A stretch of 64,000 nt of DNA from Enterococcus ureilyticus (GCF_001730315.1 NZ_MIKC01000038.1:163766-227765), one strand, 5' to 3'. Positions 1-11,255 are shown, numbered from the stretch's first letter. Numbers and translations: made by a program. Notes: generated by a model from the sequence alone, not told the origin.

Positions 1-103
1 AGGAATGAATAAAAATCTCATTATTATAGCTCTAATCTCAAAAAAATATTCTTCTGGTTCCAGAGGCATGCCTTGTAAATTATAATCAAAGATCAATTGT
101 TCT

Positions 104-259
104 TTAACTTAAGCCATAGACAATCACGTAATAAATCACATAAACCCAACTTAGGACTCCATGAAATACTGCCCAAAGAATACTATGCCAATTCACATAC
201 GAAATGACTAATGCTAATGCACACCCAAATGAAATTCCTGCTTTTGCACTTTCTTTCAT
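104..259 (-). CDS. Small hydrophobic membrane protein, 51 aa
   Basis: A short reading frame reads from an ATG at 259 to a TAA at 104. A strong Shine-Dalgarno (GGAGGAAACGTG before the ATG) sits at the right distance, which is the main reason to call it. The protein starts MKESAKAGISFG and is then almost entirely hydrophobic and aromatic: a first membrane segment at about residues 8-22 and a second at about 26-49, with short polar joins (NWHS). It ends YGLS. I recognise it only as one of the small two-helix proteins of unknown role found in Firmicutes. It lies downstream of the adhP terminator and is transcribed in the same direction. No function is claimed. Confidence 0.6.
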   Translation of the reverse strand: MKESAKAGISFGCALALVISYVNWHSILWAVFHGVLSWVYVIYYVIVYGLS

Positions 260-383
260 CACGTTTCCTCCTAAATAAATCTAAATCACGCTACGATTGT
301 TGCTATTTTAATATTAATAGTAACAGAATCCATTTTAAGAAGCTATCAAAGCACTTATTCAAAATTCTAAAAATATTTATTAT

Positions 384-430
384 AAAAAAAGACCCTTAAA
401 AAGTTAGATTCACGCTTCCTTTTAAGGGTC
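384..430 (-). terminator. Rho-independent terminator after adhP
   Basis: GACCCTTAAAA and its inverted complement TTTTAAGGGTC pair across 391-430. On the minus strand the stem is followed by a run of seven T, so it ends adhP transcription. Confidence 0.8.
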
Positions 431-465
431 TGTTCTATTTAATTTATTTTCACTTCATACTAACT

Positions 466-1485
466 TTATTTTTTTAGATCGACAACCATTCTGCCTTTGA
501 TTTTTCCTTGTTCCATTTCTTCAAAAATATCATTGACTTCATGTAAACAGCGTGTTTCTACGACAGGTACTACTTTTCCTTCTGCTCCAAATTGGAATGC
601 TTCTTCTAAATCTTTACGTGTTCCAACTAAGGAACCAACGATTTGAATGCCATCTAAAACAGTCTTTACAATTGCTAAATCCATCGTTTCTGGCGGCAGA
701 CCAACTGCAACCACTTTTCCAGCAGCTCTCACTGAATCAACGGCTTGATTAAAGGCAACTTTTGACACTGCTGTAACGACTGCTGCATGTGCACCACCTA
801 CTTTTTCTTGAATCCAAGCGCCTGCATCACCATCAGTTAACGGGTTACAAACTAAATCAGCTCCTAATTCCTTAGCAAACGCTAACTTATCATCATTGAT
901 ATCAACTGCAATTACTTTCGCATTAAAAACATTTTTAGCATATTGAATCGCTAGATTACCTAATCCGCCGATACCGTAGATAGCAACCCATTGCCCAGGT
1001 TTTACTTCTGAAACCTTGATTGCTTTATAACAAGTAACACCGGCACATGAGATACTGCTTGCTTGCGCTGGGTCTAATCCCTTTGGCACTTTAACAGCAT
1101 AATCCGCTTTGACAATACATTGTTCAGCCATCGCACCATCTACTGAAAAGCCAGCATTTTTCACTTGACGGCAGAACGTTTCACGACCAGTAATACAATA
1201 CTCACATGTTCCACAGCCCTCAAAAAACCAAGCAATGCTAACACGATCTCCTACTTTTAAACTCTCAACACCTGGAGCGATTTCTTTAACAATTCCGATG
1301 CCTTCATGACCAATCACACGCCCAGGAACTTCACCAAAATCGCCATGAGCAACATGTAAATCTGTATGACAAACACCACAGTATTCAACATCTACTAAAG
1401 CTTCACCAGCCTCAAGTGGTCTAATATCTACATCCTTAATTTCTACTTTTCCGTTATTTTCATTTGTTACAACAGCTGCTTTCAT
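466..1485 (-). CDS. adhP: Zinc-dependent alcohol dehydrogenase, AdhP type
   Basis: NAD-dependent medium-chain dehydrogenase interconverting primary alcohols and aldehydes in the cytosol, 339 aa, the usual family length. The catalytic zinc region is seen near residues 35-65 (GVCHTDLH, then GHEG). The four-cysteine structural zinc loop follows at about 90-105 (CGTCEYC and a later C). The Rossmann motif GIGGLGNLA is near residue 170. The start is the ATG at 1485 (MKAAVV), because CAGGAGTG lies just before it; a longer in-frame start at 1521 has no ribosome site. Single gene with its own terminator. A fermentative role is likely; the substrate cannot be told from sequence. Confidence 0.9.
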   Translation of the reverse strand: MKAAVVTNENNGKVEIKDVDIRPLEAGEALVDVEYCGVCHTDLHVAHGDFGEVPGRVIGHEGIGIVKEIAPGVESLKVGDRVSIAWFFEGCGTCEYCITGRETFCRQVKNAGFSVDGAMAEQCIVKADYAVKVPKGLDPAQASSISCAGVTCYKAIKVSEVKPGQWVAIYGIGGLGNLAIQYAKNVFNAKVIAVDINDDKLAFAKELGADLVCNPLTDGDAGAWIQEKVGGAHAAVVTAVSKVAFNQAVDSVRAAGKVVAVGLPPETMDLAIVKTVLDGIQIVGSLVGTRKDLEEAFQFGAEGKVVPVVETRCLHEVNDIFEEMEQGKIKGRMVVDLKK

Positions 1486-1603
1486 TCTATCACTCCTGTA
1501 TTCAATATAATTTGGTAACATTTACATTCTACCATGTACGAAATCGTTTTGATAGCCCTTTCAGATAAATCGTTCTTAAATAAAGAAATTTTGTTCACAT
1601 TCT

Positions 1604-1651
1604 ATAAAAAAGAGTAGAAATGAATCACTTTGCATGATTCATTTCTACTCT
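1604..1651 (-). terminator. Rho-independent terminator after pyk
   Basis: A 17-bp perfect stem (AGAGTAGAAATGAATCA, 1611-1627, with its complement at 1635-1651) is followed on the minus strand by six T at 1605-1610. Confidence 0.85.
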
Positions 1652-1673
1652 CTTAACTGTATAATTAGTTGTT

Positions 1674-3431
1674 TTAGATTGCTGTTGTGGCACCACGATA
1701 AACAATGCCGCGACGAGGATCAACAGTAATTAGCTCATCATTGGTAATCAAGTTTGTTGCATCAGCTGCACCAACAATTACTGGAATATCTTTGGCAATT
1801 GCAACGACTGCTGCATGTGAAGTCAACCCGCCTTCTTCAACGACCAAAGCAATTGCTTTATCGATTGCAGGCATATAATCTTTATCCGTTGTTTTAACAA
1901 CTAAGATAGAACCTTCCGTTGCGTTGGCAACTGCTTCTTCAGCTGTATTCGCTACAACTGCTTTAGCAATTACTGAAGCTTCACCAATCCCTTGACCTTG
2001 AACTAATTTTGAACCGATCATTTGGATCTTCATTAGGTTCGTTGTTCCTTTTTCGCCGACTGGTACACCTGCTGTAATGATGATCAAATCACCTTCACTT
2101 GCAAACCCTTCTTCTTGAGAAGTGTGTGTTGCTAAATTGAACATTTCATCTGTGCTTGATGGTTTCTCAGCAACTGTTGCATAAACACCCCAAGATAATG
2201 ATAAGCTACGCGCTTTTTGTTCGGTGAACGTAATAGCAACGATGTGTGATTTTGGACGATATTTAGAAATCATACGTGCAGTGTGTCCAGATTCAGTTGC
2301 TGCAACAATAGTTTGGATACCCAAGTTACGAGCAGTGTGCCCAACTGATTGACCAATTGCTTCGGCCATATCTGTTTTGCTGTATAATTTCAATGCAAAT
2401 GAATCTTGGTTGATCAATGCTTCTTCAGTACGAACAGCAATGCGAGCCATTGTTTGAACCGCTTCTAATGGGTAATCTCCAGCAGCTGTTTCACCAGAAA
2501 GCATTACTGCATCTGTTCCGTCATAGATTGCATTGGCAACGTCATTTGCTTCCGCACGTGTTGGACGTGGGTTGCGTTGCATAGAATCTAGCATTTGAGT
2601 TGCAGTGATTACTGGTTTTCCTAAAGCGTTACATTTTTTGATCAATTCTTTTTGAACAACAGGAACATCTTCAGTTGGAATTTCAACACCCATGTCGCCA
2701 CGAGCAACCATCAAACCATCAGAAACTTTTAGGATCTCGTCAATATTGTCGATTCCTTCTTGGTTTTCAATTTTAGGAATGATTTGGATATGTGTTGCGT
2801 TTTCTTCTTCTAAAATTCTAGTAATTTCTAAAACGTCAGTTGCACGACGAACGAAACTTGCAGCGATGAAATCGACACCTTGTTCAATCCCAAAACGGAT
2901 ATCAGCAGCATCTTTATCAGTGATACCAGGAAGATTGACAGAGACACCTGGAACGTTTACGCCTTTTTTATTTTTTAATACGCCTTCGTTTTTCACTTCA
3001 GTAACGATTTCGTTAGCCTTGCGGTCAATATCTGTTACTTCTAAATCAATCAAGCCATCATCTAAAAGAATATGAGAACCAACGTTTACATCGTTAATTA
3101 ATTCTGGGTAAGTAATTGAAAATTTTTCGTTTGTTCCTAAAACTTCTGTCATAGAAAGACGTACTGAATCACCCGTTCTTAAAGTAATTGCGCCATTTTC
3201 CATCTCATTAGTTCGGATTTCAGGACCTTTCGTATCAAGCAAGATCGCTACACGTTTACCTGTAATTTTTGCAGCTTCGCGAATATTCTTGATGCGGTTG
3301 CCATGTTCTTCAAAATCACCATGTGAGAAGTTCAAACGGCAAACATTCATTCCTGCATTCATTAAGTTTACTAGCATATCTACCGTTTCGCTAGCTGGTC
3401 CGATCGTACATACGATTTTCGTTTTTTTCAT
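1674..3431 (-). CDS. pyk: Pyruvate kinase
   Basis: Converts PEP and ADP to pyruvate and ATP, the last step of glycolysis. The 585-aa protein has the N-terminal catalytic barrel (CRLNFSHG near 35; [10 protein letters not shown] near 220; EIPTEDVP and ATQMLDSM near 260-290; the [12 protein letters not shown] region near 320). It also has the extra C-terminal PEP-utiliser-like domain found in Bacillus-type enzymes ([10 protein letters not shown] near 545). I take the ATG at 3431, which has AGGAG nine bases before it; an in-frame TTG two codons upstream is too close to that site. It follows pfkA with only about 100 bases between and no terminator, so the two glycolytic genes are probably co-transcribed. 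Confidence 0.97.
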   Translation of the reverse strand: MKKTKIVCTIGPASETVDMLVNLMNAGMNVCRLNFSHGDFEEHGNRIKNIREAAKITGKRVAILLDTKGPEIRTNEMENGAITLRTGDSVRLSMTEVLGTNEKFSITYPELINDVNVGSHILLDDGLIDLEVTDIDRKANEIVTEVKNEGVLKNKKGVNVPGVSVNLPGITDKDAADIRFGIEQGVDFIAASFVRRATDVLEITRILEEENATHIQIIPKIENQEGIDNIDEILKVSDGLMVARGDMGVEIPTEDVPVVQKELIKKCNALGKPVITATQMLDSMQRNPRPTRAEANDVANAIYDGTDAVMLSGETAAGDYPLEAVQTMARIAVRTEEALINQDSFALKLYSKTDMAEAIGQSVGHTARNLGIQTIVAATESGHTARMISKYRPKSHIVAITFTEQKARSLSLSWGVYATVAEKPSSTDEMFNLATHTSQEEGFASEGDLIIITAGVPVGEKGTTNLMKIQMIGSKLVQGQGIGEASVIAKAVVANTAEEAVANATEGSILVVKTTDKDYMPAIDKAIALVVEEGGLTSHAAVVAIAKDIPVIVGAADATNLITNDELITVDPRRGIVYRGATTAI

Positions 3432-3528
3432 TACCAAACGCTCCTATTCCATTTTTGTTTATACGTCATGAAGATTATCTATTTTCCTCAAGGGCTTCTT
3501 TAAATAACACTCAATTTCAAGTGTATTC

Positions 3529-4557
<1,029 letters not shown>

Positions 4558-4577
4558 TCAAAAATATTACGTCACTC

Positions 4578-4606
4578 ATTTTACCATTAATAGTGCAAAA
4601 TGTCTT
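4578..4606 (-). promoter_or_regulatory. Putative pfkA-pyk promoter
   Basis: On the minus strand, AAGACA (4601-4606), a 17-bp spacer and TAAAAT (4578-4583). The -10 is good and the -35 is moderate. Confidence 0.5.
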
Positions 4607-4663
4607 GATTTAAGAAGAAATAATTGAAAAAAGATGAAAACAATTAGTAGTTTTTACCGTAAA

Positions 4664-7600
4664 TCATTTGAAAACAACATTTTGACTACCCAATATTGCC
4701 TCTAATTGTTCTTTTACATCTATTGTTTCACTTAACCAGTTCTCTTCACCTAAGACTAATTTCTTGTTGCTTTTTTCAAAGTAAATGATTACTGGCGTAT
4801 TTCCTTTATGCTTTTGCAGCACTTCATGAATACTGTGTAAAACTTCTTTTTGGTCTCTTTCTTCTGAAATTTTTAAGTAACACGTTGTTGCACTAATACT
4901 AGTTTCAATGTCACTCGCTTTTTCTATTTGATTGACTAGTAATTGCAACTCTTGATTATAGTTACTTTTTTCTACTTTACCTTCGACGAAATAAACCTGA
5001 TTTTTTTCAACAGTTTGACGAAGTGTTCTGAAAACTGCTGGAAAAAGTGTCAAAGATAACGAACCTGTTAGGTCATCCCCTTCTACGAAGGCCATTTGTT
5101 CTCCTTTTTTGGTACGAATCACTCGGACATCTTTCACATAAATTAATAAACGCGCCGTTTGATTTTCAACCACATCGCTGACTAACATTACTTGTTTAGC
5201 TAAACGAGTTTTCTTAAACTCTTCAGTCGGATGCCCAGATAAATAGACACCTAAATATTGCTCTTCCTGTTCTAATTTCTCTTCTAACGAATAATCAGCT
5301 ACCTCTACTTCTTTTAGTTTCAAAGTATCTTCTAAAAGGTTCATACTACCACCACTGTAAATAATGTTTTGAATCTCACTATCTAAGCCGACTACTAATT
5401 GCCGGCGATTCGCTTGTAATTCATCGAAAGCACCGATGGCGATCAGTGGCTGAATATTTTCTGCTTTTAACCATTTGCGGTCAATACGCAATAAAAATTG
5501 ATTGAACGTTTTAAACGGACCATGTTCTCTACGTTCATCTAAAATATTCTGGATAAAATCTCTACGTATTCCTTTCAACGAGCTAAAGCCAAACATGATT
5601 TGATCATCATTATTTAGGTAAAAACTATACTGACTAGAATTGATCGCAGGTTGCATGATTACCATCTTATTTTTGCGAGCTTCACCGATGTATTCCTTGA
5701 TTTTAGTAGGATTATGTCGAACAGAATGGAGTATAGCAGCATAAAAAGCTCCTGGGAAATGAACTTTTAGATAGGCCATTTGGAATCCAATAAAAGAATA
5801 GGCAAATGCATGAGAACGATTAAAACCATAATTCGCAAAGCGTTCGATATAATCGTAGATCGTGGTTGCGACTTCCTCACTATGCCCTTGTTTCATTGCT
5901 CCCTCAACAAAGTGTTTACGTTCTTCATCTAGCACATCTTTTTTCTTTTTACTGACGGCTCGTCTTAAAATATCTGCTTGCCCTAGGCTAAAGCCTGCCA
6001 TCGTTGAAGCAACTTGAATGATTTGTTCCTGATAGACAATAACGCCGTAGGTATTGTTTAAAATTGGTTCTAAAACAGCATCTGGATACTCAATTGGTTC
6101 TTGTCCTTTTTTTCTACGAATAAACAAATCAATATTTTGCATAGGTCCCGGTCGATACAATGCATTGACTGCTGCGATATCTTCAATACTAGTTGGACCT
6201 AATTTTCTTAAAACATTTCTGATGCCCGCCGATTCAAACTGGAAAACACCGCTTGTTTCACCTCTTCTAAATAAAGCCAATGTTTGTTCATCATCTAGTG
6301 GAATTTGGTTTAAAATCACTTCTTTTTTATAGACTCGTTTAACCGATTTGATCGTATCATCAATAATTGATAAATTTCTCAAACCTAGAAAATCCATCTT
6401 CAACAAACCGATTTTTTCCACATCATTCATCGTAAATTGCGTAAGAAAAATATCATTTGATCCAGGTTGCAACGGAACAATATCAATCAAATCAAGATCA
6501 CTAATCACCACACCTGCTGCATGTGTCGATACGTGACGTGGCAATCCTTCTAGGCGAACTGCTGTATCATATAATAAACGGTTAGTATCAGAAGAGTTTA
6601 CTAATTCAACGAGTTTTTTCGAATCGTTATAAGCCGTTTCCAGTGTCATTTTCAGAGCACTTGGTACCGAATTTGACCATCGATTGGATTCACTTTGTGA
6701 TAATCCAAAGACTCTTGCCACGTCTCTTAGAACCATTTTAGCTGCCATCGTTCCAAATGTCGCAATTTGAGCCATATGATAATGACCATATTTCTCTCGA
6801 ACATACTGCAATACTTCTTCTCGGCGATTATCAGGAATATCTAAATCGATATCAGGCATCGAATGTCTTTCGGGATTTAAAAAACGTTCGAAAAGCAAAT
6901 CATACTTAATTGGATCGACATCAGTGATTGACAAGACATAAGAAACTAATGAACCTGCAGCAGAACCACGACCAGCGCCTGTCACGATTTTTCGATCATG
7001 AGCAAATGCCATCACATCCCAAACAATCAAAAAATAATCGTCAAAGCCCATCGTATGGATAATCGTGAGTTCCTTTTCCAGTCGTTGCTCATACTCAATT
7101 GAAGCATCAGGTATTCGCTCAGGTAATTTCTGCAGACACAGTTCTTTTAAGAATACACCTGCTTGCTTCCCATCTGGAATGGGAAAATGCGGCAACAGAC
7201 GCTGATGTAAGGGGATTTCTACAGTACAAGCAGCAGCCATATTTTCTGCATTTGAAATAGCTTGTTGGCTGACCCTTACTGTTAGTTGATCGACAGCATC
7301 ATTTTGACTTCTTAGATAAAAAGGGCCTTCGATTTCCGTTTCTTCAGCATTCAAAGTCATCTGCTGGCCTTCATCGATATGTCTTAGCACTTTCAACGCA
7401 AAACCATCTTGTCGATTTAAATAACGTGTTTCTTGTAATGCAATCAATGGTTGGTTTTGGCTTTCATAAAATTGAAAAAGTAATGGATCTGTTTCTTGAT
7501 TACAGGTAAAAGAAGCACTGGCAAAAAAGGAAGCTGGATCAAAATAATCGGTTAAGCGGTTTAAGCTCTCTGACGCTTCCTCCACACTTCTTTTCAAGGC

Positions 7601-7996
7601 AAAAGTAACTTCTCCTTTGTCAGAAGGCATTACAGCGAACAAATGACTCAAGTAGTTTTTCACTTCATCTAGATAGAAAATTTTTTCACTATTCATCTTA
7701 GCCGTTGAAATTCGCATCAAGTTTTGGTACCCTTCTAAATCTTTTGCATACAACAATAGTTGAGCAGATTGTTCAGACTTGTGAGGTGTATATTCTACTG
7801 TTAAGCCAATAATCGGTTTGAGCCCTTCCTTCATACAGGTTTCAAAAAACTCGATTGCGCCATGAAGTACGTTGATATCCGTGATTCCAACGGTTTGGTA
7901 GCCCAGCTTTTTAGCTTGCTGAACAAATTGTTGAATTCGTATTGTACTGGAAAGTAACGAGTAGGAAGTGATTGTATATAATTGTGGAAAAGACAT
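4664..7996 (-). CDS. dnaE: DNA polymerase III subunit alpha, DnaE type
   Basis: Replicative DNA polymerase; in Firmicutes DnaE extends primers, mainly on the lagging strand, alongside PolC. The 1110-aa protein has an N-terminal PHP domain (about 1-200) that lacks the usual metal-binding histidines near its start (YTITSYSLLSS), so it is probably not catalytic. The palm has GAGRGSAAGSLVSY near 345 and the catalytic acidic motif PDIDLDIPD near 382. Helix-hairpin-helix and OB-type regions follow (about 790-1030, with an LLIYVKDVRVIRTKKGEQMAF-like OB strand region near 950). Start at ATG 7996 with AAGGAG before it. The neighbours pfkA and pyk are the usual enterococcal partners. Confidence 0.97.
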   Translation of the reverse strand: MSFPQLYTITSYSLLSSTIRIQQFVQQAKKLGYQTVGITDINVLHGAIEFFETCMKEGLKPIIGLTVEYTPHKSEQSAQLLLYAKDLEGYQNLMRISTAKMNSEKIFYLDEVKNYLSHLFAVMPSDKGEVTFALKRSVEEASESLNRLTDYFDPASFFASASFTCNQETDPLLFQFYESQNQPLIALQETRYLNRQDGFALKVLRHIDEGQQMTLNAEETEIEGPFYLRSQNDAVDQLTVRVSQQAISNAENMAAACTVEIPLHQRLLPHFPIPDGKQAGVFLKELCLQKLPERIPDASIEYEQRLEKELTIIHTMGFDDYFLIVWDVMAFAHDRKIVTGAGRGSAAGSLVSYVLSITDVDPIKYDLLFERFLNPERHSMPDIDLDIPDNRREEVLQYVREKYGHYHMAQIATFGTMAAKMVLRDVARVFGLSQSESNRWSNSVPSALKMTLETAYNDSKKLVELVNSSDTNRLLYDTAVRLEGLPRHVSTHAAGVVISDLDLIDIVPLQPGSNDIFLTQFTMNDVEKIGLLKMDFLGLRNLSIIDDTIKSVKRVYKKEVILNQIPLDDEQTLALFRRGETSGVFQFESAGIRNVLRKLGPTSIEDIAAVNALYRPGPMQNIDLFIRRKKGQEPIEYPDAVLEPILNNTYGVIVYQEQIIQVASTMAGFSLGQADILRRAVSKKKKDVLDEERKHFVEGAMKQGHSEEVATTIYDYIERFANYGFNRSHAFAYSFIGFQMAYLKVHFPGAFYAAILHSVRHNPTKIKEYIGEARKNKMVIMQPAINSSQYSFYLNNDDQIMFGFSSLKGIRRDFIQNILDERREHGPFKTFNQFLLRIDRKWLKAENIQPLIAIGAFDELQANRRQLVVGLDSEIQNIIYSGGSMNLLEDTLKLKEVEVADYSLEEKLEQEEQYLGVYLSGHPTEEFKKTRLAKQVMLVSDVVENQTARLLIYVKDVRVIRTKKGEQMAFVEGDDLTGSLSLTLFPAVFRTLRQTVEKNQVYFVEGKVEKSNYNQELQLLVNQIEKASDIETSISATTCYLKISEERDQKEVLHSIHEVLQKHKGNTPVIIYFEKSNKKLVLGEENWLSETIDVKEQLEAILGSQNVVFK

Positions 7997-8053
7997 AGGA
8001 CATCTCCTTACTTACATAATGGTTTTAAATCAAAAAATGTAACTTTCAATTCC

Positions 8054-8081
8054 TTTACATTTAGAAAAATTGTGCTAAACT
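8054..8081 (+). promoter_or_regulatory. Promoter of the DUF2929 gene
   Basis: TTTACA (8054-8059), a 16-bp spacer and TAAACT (8076-8081), with TGTG just before the -10 (extended type). It lies between divergent dnaE and the small gene at 8106. Confidence 0.55.
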
Positions 8082-8105
8082 ATAGCTAGAAAAGAGGTGC
8101 AATCC

Positions 8106-8297
8106 ATGCGTTACATTCTTGTATTGTTGTGGTCTTTTTTACTTGGACAAGTCGTTGGCTATATCGGTGGTGCCTTAAATGGCGGAACTTATGATTTTAT
8201 GCTGACAACCGTTATATCATTGATTACCGGCGTGATTATCTTATTGATTGGTCAATTTGCATTACCAAAAAAAGAAACCACTAAAAGTGTTCAATAA
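8106..8297 (+). CDS. YjzD-like DUF2929 membrane protein
   Basis: A 63-aa protein with two hydrophobic helices: about residues 3-22 (ending GYIGGALNGG) and about 28-52 (VISLITGVIILLIGQF), then a lysine-rich tail. The sequence matches the DUF2929/YjzD family of small Firmicute membrane proteins of unknown function. The ATG at 8106 has GAGGTGC eight bases before it; an in-frame GTG at 8097 lies inside that ribosome site and is unlikely. Monocistronic, divergent from dnaE, closed by a bidirectional terminator. Confidence 0.8.
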   Translation: MRYILVLLWSFLLGQVVGYIGGALNGGTYDFMLTTVISLITGVIILLIGQFALPKKETTKSVQ

Positions 8298-8340
8298 CTA
8301 AAAGTAGTATTTAGCTTTTAACCTTAAAAAGCATGCTTAT

Positions 8341-8380
8341 AAAAAAACCAGTTACTACAAACATTGTAACTGGTTTTTTT
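8341..8380. terminator. Bidirectional terminator
   Basis: AAAAAAACCAGTTAC and GTAACTGGTTTTTTT form a stem with A/T runs on both sides. It serves the DUF2929 gene (+) and the MFS gene (-). Confidence 0.9.
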
Positions 8381-8394
8381 ATGTTTTCAACCGT

Positions 8395-9591
8395 TTAAAG
8401 TCTTTTATTTAAAATTTTGCGGAAATTAAACAACGATAAACAGATATTTCCTAGTACAAAACAAGCTGTCACAATAAATACAGCACTATAGCCCATTCCG
8501 TGTGCGACAGTTGAGCCAATCATAGGACCTAAAACTTGTCCGAAATTGCTAAACATCTGATTATAACTGTATATTCGGCTGACGCCTTCGGTTGGCGTGA
8601 TCTTACTGATCAATGTATTAATCGAAGGCATTAAAGCACCCGTTGAAAAACCTAGGAAGAAACGTAATAGTCCTAATTGAAACGGTGTTTTAACAAAAGC
8701 CATCGGGATATAACAAATCATTGATAAAATCAATCCCGCTAGTAACACTTTATGATTGCCAATTCGATCTCCAAGTTTTCCTAGTATCGGAGAAGAGATC
8801 ACTGCTGAAACCCCTGCAACAGAAACAATCAACCCACTAATAAATAATATATTTCCCGTATCTTGACTCAATGAGCGGATATACAACGTTAGAATTGGAC
8901 TAATACTTGTCACACCAATTTGTAAAATCAACGTGGTTACAAATAAACCAATGAGAATTGAGACATGTTCCATTTTTGAAAAAATCTCTTTGGTACTTAA
9001 TAAGTCTTTTTTCTCAACAGGCTGAAAATCTTCTTTCACCATAAAAATGGTCAATAATGTTGTGATCAGCAAGACGATTCCCGTAATAATGAAAACATTC
9101 TCCATGCCAAACCATTGAGCTAAGGCACCGCCGATCGAAGGTCCAATCAAATTTCCTGCAATAGCCCCTGTTGATAACGTACCTAATGCCCAACCACTTT
9201 TTTCCTTAGGTGCTTGTGAGGCGATCATTGCTGTTGCATTCGGAATATATCCTGAAAGAATCCCATTAAAAAAACGCATGATTAACAACCAGTATACATT
9301 AGGCACAAAAGCCAATGAACCCATCGTGATCGTCATTCCGGCAGCAGCCCGGATCATCATGACTTTGCGTCCTTTTCTATCTGCTAAATTCCCCCAGATT
9401 GGTGCTACGATCGCCGCTGCAAATGCAGTAACCGCGATTGCAAGACCTGAAAACAGCTCAACTTGACTTTTTGGCGTTCCTAATTGTTCAACATAAACAG
9501 GAATAAACGGCATCACCAAGCTAATACTGGCTCCTGTGAAGAAACAACCTAACCAAGCAACCATCAAATTCTTTTTCCAATCAATTTTCAT
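8395..9591 (-). CDS. MFS multidrug-type efflux transporter
   Basis: A 398-aa integral membrane protein with about 12 hydrophobic segments in two halves joined by a polar loop (near 195-210). It has the MFS signature loop between helices 2 and 3, GNLADRKGRKVMM near 70, and a second-half copy GKLGDRIGNHK near 275. The pattern fits the DHA1 drug:H+ antiporter group; the substrate cannot be inferred. The start at 9591 (MKIDWKK) is chosen because GAGGTG lies nine bases before it; an in-frame GTG at 9603 touches that site. It appears to be a single-gene unit ending at the shared terminator. Confidence 0.85.
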   Translation of the reverse strand: MKIDWKKNLMVAWLGCFFTGASISLVMPFIPVYVEQLGTPKSQVELFSGLAIAVTAFAAAIVAPIWGNLADRKGRKVMMIRAAAGMTITMGSLAFVPNVYWLLIMRFFNGILSGYIPNATAMIASQAPKEKSGWALGTLSTGAIAGNLIGPSIGGALAQWFGMENVFIITGIVLLITTLLTIFMVKEDFQPVEKKDLLSTKEIFSKMEHVSILIGLFVTTLILQIGVTSISPILTLYIRSLSQDTGNILFISGLIVSVAGVSAVISSPILGKLGDRIGNHKVLLAGLILSMICYIPMAFVKTPFQLGLLRFFLGFSTGALMPSINTLISKITPTEGVSRIYSYNQMFSNFGQVLGPMIGSTVAHGMGYSAVFIVTACFVLGNICLSLFNFRKILNKRL

Positions 9592-9672
9592 TTTCACGCA
9601 CACCTCACAAATTCTTCACTATTAACTATACTCCAAAATATGCAATCTCTCAAAAAATAATTGTCAAAAATG

Positions 9673-9707
9673 AAAAAAGCTCAACTATCAATAGATAGTC
9701 AAGCTTT
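9673..9707 (-). terminator. Terminator after the purine permease
   Basis: AAAGCTTGACTATC pairs with GATAGTTGAGCTTT on the minus strand (9676-9707), followed by six T. Confidence 0.8.
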
Positions 9708-9721
9708 AAAATCAAGTCATT

Positions 9722-11128
9722 TTATAAAATTGCTAAAATAATAAAGTTTAAAATAAACAAAGCATTGACCACCCAGAGAATCGGCGAAACTTCTTTGATT
9801 TTCCCTTTTGCAACTTTAACCACTGCGTAAAAAATAAATCCTGCAGCAATTCCGTATGAAATACTATAGCATAATCCCATAAAGATCGATGCAAAAAATG
9901 CTGGTACTGCTTCTTCTAGATTAGTCCAGTCAATATCTTTGAACGATGCTAACATCATCACACCAACTAAAATCAGTGCAGGAGCTGTTGCTTGTGCCGG
10001 GACAATTGCAATCAGCGGAGACAACAAACTGCTCAATGCGAATAAGGCAGCAACAACAACAGACGTTAAACCAGTCCGACCACCAGCACCAATCCCTGCA
10101 GCACTTTCTACATAAGTCGTTGTATTAGATGTTCCAAATACCGCACCGATCGATGTTGCAATCGCATCTGCAAATAATGCCTTATCCATTTTTGTAGAAA
10201 AACCTTTACTATCCTCTAAAGCCAATTCATCTTCTTTCGAGAAGATCCCCGTGCGACGGCCAGTACCAATAAATGTACCGATCGTATCAAATGTATCGGA
10301 TAAACTAAAGGCAATGACTGTCATCAACACCTGAGGGATTTTCGAAGCATCACTAAACAGTGATTGCATACCATCAGCACCAAAAGCGGCACCAAAAGTC
10401 GTTCCTAAAGCACCAATAGAGTTTCCTAAAGAATTTTCCTGCCAGTTAATCGATGAAACATTGACCACACCCATTGGGATTGCAATGATTGTCGTTACAA
10501 CGATACCGATTAGAATCGCTCCGCGAATATTTAAAACGACTAAAATCGTTGTAATCACTAAACCTATCACCGCTAATATAATTTCAGGATTATTAAAATT
10601 CCCCAAAGCAGGAACAATACTATCCCCATTAACAGCGCCATTTTTTGGCTCAGCTTGAACTGTAAAATCTAATAATTTTGCATTTTTGATCCCCACATAC
10701 GCAACAAAAATACCGATACCTCCGCCGATGGCATGCTGCATACTCTCAGGTATTGCATTAATGATCAATTTACGAATTTTTGTAACAGTAATCAAAACAT
10801 TGATCAAACCACAGATAAAGACCATTGCTAATGCCTGTTGCCATGTATAACCCAAACCAAAAACTACTGTAAAAGTGAAAAAAGCATTTAGTCCCATTCC
10901 CGGAGCTTGTGCATAAGGAACATTTGCAAAAAGTCCCATAATCAATGTTCCAATGATCGATGCGATAATCGTTGCTAGAAATACTGCTTGAAAAGGCATT
11001 CCTGTTTGAGATAAAATTGATGGATTAACGAATAAAATGTAGCTCATCGCAAAAAATGTGGTTACCCCTGCCATCATTTCAGTTGAGACGTTTGTTTTGT
11101 TTTCCTTTAATTTGAAAAACTTTTCCAT
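9722..11128 (-). CDS. NCS2-family adenine/guanine/hypoxanthine permease
   Basis: A 468-aa membrane protein of the AzgA/PbuG-PbuO branch of the nucleobase:cation symporters, importing purine bases for salvage. About 12-14 membrane segments are visible. Family motifs are NPSILSQTGM near 35, the QAPGMGLNAFFTF segment near 75, AIGGGIGIFVAYVG near 133, DTFDTIGTFIGTGRR near 280 and TTTYVESAAGIGAGGRTGL near 335. ATG 11128 has AGAGGAG about 12 bases upstream, a slightly long spacing. Its promoter carries a PurBox at the same 37-bp distance as the pur operons, and the next gene upstream is an extracellular nucleotidase. PurR control of base uptake is therefore likely. Confidence 0.92.
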   Translation of the reverse strand: MEKFFKLKENKTNVSTEMMAGVTTFFAMSYILFVNPSILSQTGMPFQAVFLATIIASIIGTLIMGLFANVPYAQAPGMGLNAFFTFTVVFGLGYTWQQALAMVFICGLINVLITVTKIRKLIINAIPESMQHAIGGGIGIFVAYVGIKNAKLLDFTVQAEPKNGAVNGDSIVPALGNFNNPEIILAVIGLVITTILVVLNIRGAILIGIVVTTIIAIPMGVVNVSSINWQENSLGNSIGALGTTFGAAFGADGMQSLFSDASKIPQVLMTVIAFSLSDTFDTIGTFIGTGRRTGIFSKEDELALEDSKGFSTKMDKALFADAIATSIGAVFGTSNTTTYVESAAGIGAGGRTGLTSVVVAALFALSSLLSPLIAIVPAQATAPALILVGVMMLASFKDIDWTNLEEAVPAFFASIFMGLCYSISYGIAAGFIFYAVVKVAKGKIKEVSPILWVVNALFILNFIILAIL

Positions 11129-11173
11129 GAAATTGTTTCGCTCCTCTTTACTAAAATTTCATCAGAATACTAA

Positions 11174-11187
11174 CACGTTCGTTAAAA
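11174..11187 (-). promoter_or_regulatory. Second PurBox-like site in the permease leader
   Basis: On the minus strand TTTAACGAACGTGT, with core CGAAC at 11177-11181. It lies about 45 bases downstream of the -10, so inside the transcribed leader. Confidence 0.45.
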
Positions 11188-11226
11188 TAATAAGTGCATC
11201 TTGCTTTTCCTGATGAATACTTTTAA

Positions 11227-11255
11227 AGTATAAGTTAGAGTTTAGTCTATTTCAA
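11227..11255 (-). promoter_or_regulatory. Promoter of the purine permease
   Basis: TTGAAA (11250-11255), a 17-bp spacer and TATACT (11227-11232) on the minus strand. It was predicted from the PurBox distance and then found at exactly that place. Confidence 0.75.

Noticed and set aside
211..399. 62-aa plus-strand reading frame near the left edge
   Set aside because: No ribosome site; lies opposite the better supported 51-aa minus-strand gene and runs into the adhP terminator.
1560..1610. Possible Rex-binding site upstream of adhP (ATGTGAACAAAATTTC)
   Set aside because: Only one half matches the Rex consensus; the second half is absent.
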